NCBI GenBank assembly: GCA_030151745.1
Contig: JASLDA010000290.1
Coordinates: forward strand, 1-5,126
Source: Chitinophagaceae bacterium
Lineage (GTDB): Bacteria > Bacteroidota > Bacteroidia > Chitinophagales > Chitinophagaceae
Length of the DNA: 5,126 nucleotides
Direction: 5' to 3'
Shown here: positions 1 to 5,126 of the stretch, one piece after another
How the letters are laid out: each line of letters opens with the position of its first letter
How positions within the stretch are numbered: position 1 is the stretch's first letter
Translations under genes and position numbers: made by a program
Notes under the pieces: model-generated
What the model saw: only the letters and a program-made list of their open reading frames with translations
The model's database searches: none
Told to the model about the DNA's origin: nothing

Positions 1-37
1 ATTTGATAAACATTTCATCATTCATAAAAAGTAGTAA
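1..37 (+). promoter_or_regulatory. recA leader without Shine-Dalgarno, possible truncated -7 box
   Basis: This short AT-rich leader precedes recA. No purine-rich Shine-Dalgarno sequence stands at the usual distance from the ATG; the last bases are A-rich (AAAAAGTAGTAA), as is usual in Bacteroidota. Two in-frame stops (TAG at 32-34 and TAA at 35-37) sit directly before the ATG, which fixes the start. The first bases, ATTTG, could be the right half of a TAnnTTTG -7 element cut by the window edge, which would leave a leader of about 30 bases. That reading is an inference because the left half is not in the window. No SOS-box-like palindrome is visible, but too little upstream sequence is present to judge. 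Confidence 0.3.
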
Positions 38-1048
38 ATGGCAGCAGTAGAAGACAAGCTCAAGGCGCTCAAGATGGCGATTGACAAGATTGACAAAGAC
101 TATGGCAAGGGCTCGGTAATGATGCTGGGCGATAAGGGCGGCGATACGATTGAAGCTATTTCTACCGGCTCCCTGGGCCTGGACGTAGCCCTGGGTATCG
201 GCGGCTTCCCCCGGGGGCGTGTGATCGAAATCTACGGCCCGGAGTCTTCCGGTAAGACGACCATCGCCATCCATACCATTGCCGAAGCCCAGAAGAAAGG
301 CGGTATCTGCGCCATCATCGATGCGGAGCACGCCTTCGATGCAAGCTATGCCCGCAAGCTCGGGGTGGACGTGGACAATCTCCTGATCTCCCAGCCGGAC
401 TACGGCGAGCAGGCCCTTGAGATCGCAGACCGCCTGATCTCCTCCGGGGCTGTCGATGTGGTCGTCGTGGATTCCGTAGCCGCCCTGGTTCCGAAAGGGG
501 AGCTGGAAGGTGAAATGGGCGACAGCAAGATGGGCCTTCATGCCCGCCTGATGAGCCAGGCCCTGCGCAAGCTCACCGCCACCATCTCCCGCACCGGCAC
601 GGTCTGCATCTTCATCAACCAGCTCCGCGAAAAGATCGGCGTGATGTTCGGCAATCCCGAAACTACGACCGGTGGTAACGCCCTGAAATTCTATGCGTCC
701 GTGCGCCTGGATATCCGTCGCGTCAGCCAGATCAAGGACGGAGATACCGCCACGGGGAACCGTACGCGCGTAAAGGTGGTCAAGAACAAGGTAGCGCCGC
801 CCTTCCGCCAGGTCGAGTTCGATATCGTCTTCGGCGAAGGCATCTCCAAGATCGGCGAGATCATCGATATGGGCGTGGAGCTCGGCATCCTGAACAAGAG
901 CGGCTCCTGGTTCAGCTACGGGGAAAATAAGATCGGTCAGGGCCGCGATGCCGTCAAGACCTTCCTCACGGACAACCCCGAGGTCACGGACGAGATCGAA
1001 AACCGCATCCGCGAGCAGCTCATGGTGCCGCAGGAAGCCGGCGTTTAA
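38..1048 (+). CDS. recA: Recombinase RecA
   Basis: RecA is the ATP-dependent strand-exchange protein of homologous recombination. It forms cytoplasmic filaments on single-stranded DNA and pairs it with homologous duplex. The 336-residue product shows the full core: a short N-terminal helix region, the Walker A motif GPESSGKT at 67-74, the catalytic glutamate in DAEHAF (about residue 97), Walker B VVVVD at 141-145, the L1 DNA-binding loop around [10 protein letters not shown] (154-163), and the L2 loop from NQLREKIG to TTTGGNA (194-215). The RecA signature [11 protein letters not shown] follows at 215-225, then the C-terminal domain with [15 protein letters not shown] (290-304). In-frame stops directly before the ATG fix the start. 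The protein ends soon after this domain, without the long acidic tail of E. coli RecA (353 residues); short tails occur in this phylum. The gene appears to be monocistronic, with a terminator 28 bases after the stop. There is no sign of disruption or intein insertion. Identification is certain. Confidence 0.99.
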   Translation: MAAVEDKLKALKMAIDKIDKDYGKGSVMMLGDKGGDTIEAISTGSLGLDVALGIGGFPRGRVIEIYGPESSGKTTIAIHTIAEAQKKGGICAIIDAEHAFDASYARKLGVDVDNLLISQPDYGEQALEIADRLISSGAVDVVVVDSVAALVPKGELEGEMGDSKMGLHARLMSQALRKLTATISRTGTVCIFINQLREKIGVMFGNPETTTGGNALKFYASVRLDIRRVSQIKDGDTATGNRTRVKVVKNKVAPPFRQVEFDIVFGEGISKIGEIIDMGVELGILNKSGSWFSYGENKIGQGRDAVKTFLTDNPEVTDEIENRIREQLMVPQEAGV

Positions 1049-1076
1049 GAAACGAAAGGTTGGTAAGCACGATTCG

Positions 1077-1110
1077 AAGCCGTCCGGAAGTGAGCCGGGC
1101 GGCTTTTTTT
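1077..1110 (+). terminator. Rho-independent terminator of recA
   Basis: An 11-bp GC-rich stem pairs 1077-1087 (AAGCCGTCCGG) with 1095-1105 (CCGGGCGGCTT) across a 7-base loop. The T run of seven starts in the last stem bases (1104-1110). One pair is U-G in the + strand RNA and would be a C-A mismatch in the - strand RNA, so the element is oriented for recA. It lies 28 bases after the recA stop. Confidence 0.92.
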
Positions 1111-1348
1111 ATGTACGCAACAGCAGTTCGCAGTTTGCAGTGGGGGCCGGGCATACTGGAGCACTGTCCGGTCGGTTTCCGGCATTTCCTGAATCCCGAG
1201 CTTGCATTCGGGAGATGAAAGTGGACGCGCCTACAGCGCTGTAGCGCATCTCTACTATGCAGAAAAACCAGCCGGATAGTACACTGGCTTGTGGGATGTG
1301 GTCGTGCAGTCAGCTTGAACGTTTACGCTTTCTGACTGGTGAGCGCAT
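1111..1348. other. Non-coding interval between convergent genes
   Basis: No credible gene is seen in this stretch on either strand. Possible open frames here run into recA, the terminators or the antisense of the T9SS gene, and they show no protein-like composition. The interval contains small inverted repeats: TCCCGA at 1194-1199 with TCGGGA at 1208-1213, a perfect 14-base palindrome at 1231-1244, and CAGTCAG at 1307-1313 with CTGACTG at 1332-1338. No tRNA, CRISPR repeat or recognisable riboswitch is visible. A small RNA ending at the 1349-1379 terminator is conceivable, but no promoter supports it. Confidence 0.6.
1231..1244. repeat. 14-base perfect palindrome
   Basis: CTACAGCGCTGTAG is a perfect inverted repeat with no spacer, lying in the middle of the convergent intergenic region. 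It could be a binding site for a dimeric protein or a chance palindrome. It is not followed by a T run, so it is not a terminator. No second copy was noticed in the window. Confidence 0.5.
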
Positions 1349-1379
1349 AAAAAAGCCGTCCTGCGCGGACGGCTTTTTT
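1349..1379. terminator. Bidirectional Rho-independent terminator
   Basis: A perfect 13-bp stem pairs 1349-1361 (AAAAAAGCCGTCC) with 1367-1379 (GGACGGCTTTTTT) around a 5-base loop. Because the stem is flanked by A on one side and T on the other, it gives a T run on both strands. On the - strand it lies 16 bases after the stop of the T9SS fragment and is that gene's natural terminator. On the + strand it would act as a second stop behind recA. Its stem core repeats that of the recA terminator (AAGCCGTCC and CGGCTTTTTT). Confidence 0.92.
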
Positions 1380-1395
1380 ATGGAAACTAAGAGGA

Positions 1396-2193
1396 TTACT
1401 TCACGATGCGGAAGGATGCATTGCCCTGGGCGGTCTGCACCTGCAGGAGATAGATGCCCGCCGGGAGATTGTCGGTCGCGATCACGGCATTGCCCGTCTC
1501 GACGACCTGGCGGCTGATCAGCGCGCCGGTAGTGGTGCTCAGCGTGAGCGTCTTGCTGCCCTTGATGGCTTCCAGGCCGCGAACCTGGACCGCCGCCGTG
1601 GCAGGATTCGGATACACGCTCAGGGCTTCCAGCGTGGTGCCGGCAACTCCTACGTTATTCAAATGGCCTGTGAAGGACTTGCTGTTTTCCTCGAAGACGA
1701 TGTCCGTAATGCGGGGACTAGCTGCCGAGAGCGTAAAGGACAGCTGGGGATTGGCCTTGCCCGCGGCGTCGCCGAAGATCTTGTAGCTGCCGTAAGGCAG
1801 GTTCGGGAACTGGAACTTTCCGGAAGCATCGGAGTACACATAGCCGATGGCCTCGCCGCTGCTCTTGGTGAGGATCAGGATGCGCTTGCTCAGCGGGGCT
1901 CCGACTCCGGCTGTCTTGTTCGCACCCAGGATCACGCTGCCGCCTACGAACGCCGGGCCGCCGGGATTCGTGCCGGAGATCAGGCTGACATTGGTCGCGC
2001 TGCTGGTCAGGTTTGCGATGCTCAGGGCTGTGGCCCCGCTCCAGTTGAGCGAGCTGGTATAGTATGTCGGGAGGTAGCTGGAGTAGCTCGGGTAGGCGCT
2101 TGCTTCGGGCGGCGGCGGCAGGGCATCGTTCTTAAAATAGAAAACGGCCGCCTTTTTCAAGACGACCGTTCCATTGCGGCTTGCCGGCGGCAA
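1396..2193 (-). CDS. T9SS type A sorting-domain protein, probably 5'-truncated remnant
   Basis: This is the C-terminal part of a protein exported by the type IX secretion system. The open frame has 265 codons. Residues 36-90 (YSSYLPTYYTSSLNWSGA, then GTNPGGPAFVGG) resemble a module common in Chitinophagaceae cargo proteins. Residues 100-145 (SDASGKFQFPNLPYGSYKIFGDAAGK) look like a carboxypeptidase-regulatory-like or prealbumin-like beta fold. Residues 189-265 are a type A sorting domain: SVYPNPA, then NLPAGIYLLQV, ending FRIVK. This domain directs passage across the outer membrane and is then removed. The N-terminus is the problem. The only upstream-most start is a TTG, there is no in-frame ATG, and no signal peptide is present, although T9SS cargo needs Sec export first. 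The first 22 or so codons overlap the terminator of the M16 gene. The frame is also the same as that of the M16 gene, the preceding in-frame stop being the M16 stop at 2209-2211. A remnant of a longer cargo gene is the likeliest reading. The exact start is unsupported; the C-terminal assignment is firm. Confidence 0.8.
   Translation of the reverse strand: MPPASRNGTVVLKKAAVFYFKNDALPPPPEASAYPSYSSYLPTYYTSSLNWSGATALSIANLTSSATNVSLISGTNPGGPAFVGGSVILGANKTAGVGAPLSKRILILTKSSGEAIGYVYSDASGKFQFPNLPYGSYKIFGDAAGKANPQLSFTLSAASPRITDIVFEENSKSFTGHLNNVGVAGTTLEALSVYPNPATAAVQVRGLEAIKGSKTLTLSTTTGALISRQVVETGNAVIATDNLPAGIYLLQVQTAQGNASFRIVK
2131..2170 (-). terminator. Rho-independent terminator of the M16 peptidase gene
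   Basis: Read on the - strand, a 12-bp stem pairs AACGGTCGTCTT (2170-2159) with AAGGCGGCCGTT (2154-2143) around a GAAA tetraloop, followed by the T-rich tail TTCTATTTT. Two positions are G-U pairs in the - strand RNA and would be C-A mismatches in the + strand RNA. With the one-sided T tail, this shows it is built for the - strand. It starts 38 bases after the M16 stop and lies within the first codons of the open frame of the T9SS fragment, which argues against those codons being genuine coding sequence. Confidence 0.88.
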
Positions 2194-2208
2194 CCTGTTT
2201 ATGCTTCC

Positions 2209-5025
2209 TTACGATTCGGGATTCAGCACGGCCGTAAACCGGTTCTTGCCATCGAAGAGCATTTTGGCGGTCTGCTGCACATCGGCCGGTGTGAGGCTGT
2301 CGATCCACTTTTCATATTGCAGCACGTGCTGCTTGTCTTTGTTCCAGCTCAGCACGCTCTCCAGCTTATCGGCCCAGAATTTATTTTCCTTCACTTCGAC
2401 ACGGTATTTCTCGCGCCACTGGTTCTTTACCTTGTCCAGTTCCTTGGAATCGATAGGCGCGGCTTTCAGCTTCTCGATTTCCTCGTTCGCGGCGGCGATC
2501 AGCTTGTCCACATTCTCCGGCCCGCAGGGCAGGTACATGAGCAATTGATAGTGCGGGTAAGGATCACGGCTCACTTCGGCCTGGAAGCCGCCGGAGTATA
2601 TGCCGCCGAGCTTCTCGCGAAGCGTCTCGATCACTTTGATGTTGAGCACTTCGGCTACTGCCTGGGTCTTGAGCGAGAAGTCCTCGCTGTAAGGCGCATT
2701 GCCGTGGTAAAGCGAAATGATCAGGCTTTGCTTTTCGGTGCCTTTCCTGAAATCCAGCTTATGCGATCCGTCTATGGGGCGCACGCCGTTGTCCTTAAAG
2801 GCCGGCGCCGTGCCCGCAGCAGGCAGCGAGCCGATGTACTTCTCGATCAGCGGCAGCGCCATATCGGGCTGCACGTTTCCGACGATATAGAAGTGGTAGC
2901 CGGCGGCGTTGCCGAAGCCTTCCTTGTAGATCGCCTGGCTGCGGTCCAGCTTCAGGGCGTCGAAGTCGGACGGGCGCGGTACCGGGGACGGGGCCAGCGG
3001 GTTCTTCTTATAGAGCACCTTGAACGCGGTGTCCAGGAATGCCACCTGTGGGGACGCGCTCAGGAACTGCAGCTGCTGCTTCTGCTTCATCCGGTAAGCG
3101 TCGAAAAGCTCCTCGTCCCGGCGAGGGGCCGTCATGCGCAGGTAAAGCAGCTGCAGCATGGATTCGAAGTCCTTTACGCTGGACGAGCCTTCCACCGTGT
3201 ATTCCAGCTCGCCGATCCCCATCTTGACGGTCGCCACCTTGCCGCTCATGGCCTGCTCTATCTGGGGCGGCGTAAGGTTGCCGAAGCCCATAGCCGCGGC
3301 GGCCGGCACAGCATATTGAGCGCTGCTCTTATCGGCGGCTCCGTAAAGGCTCATCCCGCCCTTCTTGGTGCCTGTCAGCAGGATTTCATCGCTCTTGAAA
3401 TCCGTGCTCTTCATCGTCACCTTGACGCCATTGCTGAGAGTATAGGTCGTCGCGCCGAGCCCTTCCTCGCTTTGCTCCGAGCTTATCTTGCCGGCAGCGG
3501 GCTCCTTGCTCAGCAGGCTGGCGATCGCCGCGCTTTCCGCGGGGGCGCTGACCTTCTGCGAGAATCCTTTCTGCGTCATCGCCAGCAGGGCCGCGTCGGC
3601 CGGCAATTTGAGCTCGGGCTTCTGCGGCGCGGTGATCAGCGAGAAGGTGGCCATGCTGCTCATCCATTTCTTGGGCAGGGCGGAAACCTCGTCCAGCGTA
3701 ATGCCGGGAACGAGGCTCTTGTGATAATTGAACTCGTTCTCGACCCCGGGCATGGCCTCGCCGGTAAGAAAATTGCGCAGATACTCATCCACGTATTCCT
3801 GGCTGGACGTGGTTTTGCGCTCGTTATACATCTTGCTCACCCCCGCCATCAGATCGTTCTTGGCGCGCTCCAGCTCGGAAGCCGTAAAGCCGAAGTCCCG
3901 GGCGCGGATCAGCTCGGCAGTCAATGCGTTCAGCGGCTTTTCGACACCGTCCTTGCTGAAGGTCGTGGATGCGGTGAAGCTTTCCGTCCCATGCATCCAG
4001 CCCTCGAAGCCTACGGACGCGAAGGGAAAGGGCGGCTTGGGGCTTTGCGCCAGCTCCCGCAGGCGGCGGTTGATGATCGCCAGCGCGAGATTGCGCTTGA
4101 TGCTCTCCCGGTAGTCGCCCAGTGTCAGGTCTTCTTTCTTATCCGTCAGGGGGAAAAGGATCTGCAGGCTCGCCGTGATCGCTTCCTTGTCGGATACTAC
4201 CATGGCCTCCGCCTTGCTGCGGGCGGTAGCCTTGATATAGTCGCGCTTGCGCTCCGTCGGGGGATTCTGCAGGCCGCCGAAATGCTCGCGGATCATCTTC
4301 ATCGCGGTAGCGGTGTCAATATCTCCTACAACCATGACCGCCTGCAGGTCCGGGCGATACCAGTCCTTGTAGTAGCGGCGAATCGCATCCGGCTTGAAGC
4401 CTTTCAGGATCTCGTCCTTGCCGATCGGCAGCCGCTCCGCATAAAGCGAGCCGCTGACGTATTTCGGCAGGTAGCGTTTCATCATGCGGTCTTCGGCTCC
4501 CTTGCCCAGGCGGCTCTCTTCCAGTACTACATTGCGCTCTTCGTCGATGTCCTTGTCCGTCAGCAGCGCGTTATGCGCCCAATCCTCGAGGATCTGAAAC
4601 CCCTTTTCGAGATTGCCGGCATTGTCCGTCGGGATCGGCAGTATGTAGACGGTCTCGTCGAAGGAGGTATAAGCGTTAAGGTCGGCGCCGAACTCCACGC
4701 CGATGCTTTGGAGGTAGCTCACCAGCTCATTCTTCTCGAAGTGCTGCAGACCGTTGAAATTCATGTGTTCCATGAAATGCGCAAGACCCAGCTGATCGGG
4801 ATCTTCGAGGATGGAGCCGGCTTTCACCGCGAGGCGCAGCTCCACTTTTTTTTCCGGCTTTCTATTCGGGCGGATATAGTAGGTAAGGCCGTTGGGGAGC
4901 GTGCCTTTTACGACCTGGAGATCGACTGGCAGGCTGGTATTGAGATCCTGAGCCGCAGCAGGTACGCCGCTGGCAATCAGTGCGGCAAGCAGCAGGCGCC
5001 GGGTCACGAAACTGGGAGTTCGCAT
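2209..5025 (-). CDS. Periplasmic M16 family zinc metallopeptidase (pitrilysin/PqqL-like)
   Basis: This is a zinc-dependent endopeptidase of the insulinase/pitrilysin clan, expected to cut oligopeptides in the periplasm; the actual substrate is unknown. The 938-residue length fits single-chain M16 enzymes made of four homologous domains. Residues 1-25 form a signal peptide (RR at 9-10, hydrophobic 11-22, then AAA before Q26, a good signal peptidase I site); no lipobox cysteine is present. The inverted zinc motif HxxEH is HFMEH at 83-87, within GLAHFMEHMNFNG. The third zinc ligand is expected in ERNVVLEE (163-170), most likely E170. The conserved stretch RYYKDWYRPDLQAVMVVGD (217-235) follows. 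The C-terminal half starts near 523 and is catalytically inactive, as usual; it carries the substrate-binding R-Y pair in LREKLGGIY (R803, Y810). Both halves look intact. The ATG at 5025 is chosen because it directly starts the signal peptide. Its own terminator ends the transcript. The name pqqL is not assigned, because general M16 paralogues are common in this phylum. Confidence 0.95.
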   Translation of the reverse strand: MRTPSFVTRRLLLAALIASGVPAAAQDLNTSLPVDLQVVKGTLPNGLTYYIRPNRKPEKKVELRLAVKAGSILEDPDQLGLAHFMEHMNFNGLQHFEKNELVSYLQSIGVEFGADLNAYTSFDETVYILPIPTDNAGNLEKGFQILEDWAHNALLTDKDIDEERNVVLEESRLGKGAEDRMMKRYLPKYVSGSLYAERLPIGKDEILKGFKPDAIRRYYKDWYRPDLQAVMVVGDIDTATAMKMIREHFGGLQNPPTERKRDYIKATARSKAEAMVVSDKEAITASLQILFPLTDKKEDLTLGDYRESIKRNLALAIINRRLRELAQSPKPPFPFASVGFEGWMHGTESFTASTTFSKDGVEKPLNALTAELIRARDFGFTASELERAKNDLMAGVSKMYNERKTTSSQEYVDEYLRNFLTGEAMPGVENEFNYHKSLVPGITLDEVSALPKKWMSSMATFSLITAPQKPELKLPADAALLAMTQKGFSQKVSAPAESAAIASLLSKEPAAGKISSEQSEEGLGATTYTLSNGVKVTMKSTDFKSDEILLTGTKKGGMSLYGAADKSSAQYAVPAAAAMGFGNLTPPQIEQAMSGKVATVKMGIGELEYTVEGSSSVKDFESMLQLLYLRMTAPRRDEELFDAYRMKQKQQLQFLSASPQVAFLDTAFKVLYKKNPLAPSPVPRPSDFDALKLDRSQAIYKEGFGNAAGYHFYIVGNVQPDMALPLIEKYIGSLPAAGTAPAFKDNGVRPIDGSHKLDFRKGTEKQSLIISLYHGNAPYSEDFSLKTQAVAEVLNIKVIETLREKLGGIYSGGFQAEVSRDPYPHYQLLMYLPCGPENVDKLIAAANEEIEKLKAAPIDSKELDKVKNQWREKYRVEVKENKFWADKLESVLSWNKDKQHVLQYEKWIDSLTPADVQQTAKMLFDGKNRFTAVLNPES

Positions 5026-5048
5026 GTATGGGTATTATGAAATTTCCG

Positions 5049-5079
5049 CGAAGATAATCCAGCGGGAAGCGGCTGTAAA
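5049..5079 (-). promoter_or_regulatory. Candidate Bacteroidota-type promoter of the M16 gene
   Basis: On the - strand, TATCTTCG (5056-5049) matches the -7 consensus TAnnTTTG at all but one position. A TTT at 5079-5077 lies 20 bases upstream, where the -33 TTG is expected. This would leave a leader of roughly 20 bases before the ATG at 5025. The leader is AT-rich with no Shine-Dalgarno sequence, like that of recA. The match is imperfect at both boxes and has not been tested against background frequency. Confidence 0.45.
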
Positions 5080-5126
5080 GGCCTTGGATTGCTAAAATTT
5101 GGCCACTCCCGCCCGCTATTCAGTTA

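Noticed and set aside
1216..1245. A mini-frame ATGAAAGTGGAC... of nine codons ending in the 14-base palindrome, preceded by GGAG
   Set aside because: The GGAG abuts the ATG too closely to act as a ribosome site, and nine codons are not supportable as a gene without conservation.
948..1517. Two + strand open frames (948-1244 and 1257-1517) over the recA end and the intergenic region
   Set aside because: The first overlaps recA out of frame and runs through its terminator. The second runs through the bidirectional terminator into the antisense of the T9SS sorting domain. Neither has protein-like composition or a recognisable family.
1663..5040. A 1125-codon open frame on the + strand, antisense to the M16 gene and part of the T9SS fragment
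   Set aside because: It is in exact codon-to-codon register with the - strand genes, so its stops correspond only to sense codons TTA, CTA and TCA, which GC-rich genes avoid. The translation is rich in H, R, Q and G with no domain or signal, while the - strand frame has catalytic motifs and a signal peptide.
5094..5101. AAAATTTG on the + strand as a -7 box for a divergent gene beyond the window
   Set aside because: The first base of the consensus is wrong, no TTG lies at the expected spacing, and no gene start is visible before the window ends.
5101..5126. A possible 3' end of another gene at the right edge
   Set aside because: Only 26 bases are available. No frame can be assigned on either strand.
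1..5126. A defence system, mobile element, CRISPR array or new enzyme system
   Set aside because: Both complete genes belong to well-known families with canonical motifs. No transposase, terminal inverted repeats, target-site duplications or arrays of repeats were seen.

Overview
The window looks like chromosomal DNA from a GC-rich member of the Bacteroidota, most likely Chitinophagaceae or a near relative. The signs are a type IX secretion (T9SS) type A C-terminal sorting domain, a four-domain periplasmic M16 peptidase of the type common in this phylum, start regions without a clear Shine-Dalgarno sequence, and a promoter candidate resembling the Bacteroidota consensus (TTG, about 20 bases, TAnnTTTG). 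The family placement is inferred from protein style and was not tested by a search.

Layout: (1) 1-37 is the leader of recA, possibly with the last bases of its -7 box. (2) 38-1048 is a complete recA on the + strand, followed by its own intrinsic terminator at 1077-1110. (3) 1111-1348 is a non-coding interval between convergent genes, with only small inverted repeats. (4) 1349-1379 is a symmetric terminator that can serve both strands. (5) 1396-2193 on the - strand is the C-terminal part of a T9SS-exported protein. It has an intact sorting domain but no signal peptide and no credible start codon. (6) 2131-2170 is a strand-specific terminator for the upstream peptidase gene, and it lies inside the first codons of the T9SS fragment. 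(7) 2209-5025 on the - strand is a complete, signal-peptide-bearing M16 (pitrilysin/PqqL-like) zinc protease. (8) 5026-5126 is its upstream region with a plausible promoter; no further gene can be recognised there.

The genes do not form a pathway. recA (recombination and repair) converges on an unrelated pair of cell-envelope genes. The peptidase is expected in the periplasm. The T9SS fragment would belong to a surface-exported protein but probably cannot be exported in its present form.

No new system is visible. The point most worth a second look is the 2131-2211 junction. There a headless T9SS cargo gene sits directly behind, and in the same reading frame as, the stop codon of the M16 gene, with a terminator hairpin in between. 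This suggests a deletion remnant or an assembly join.
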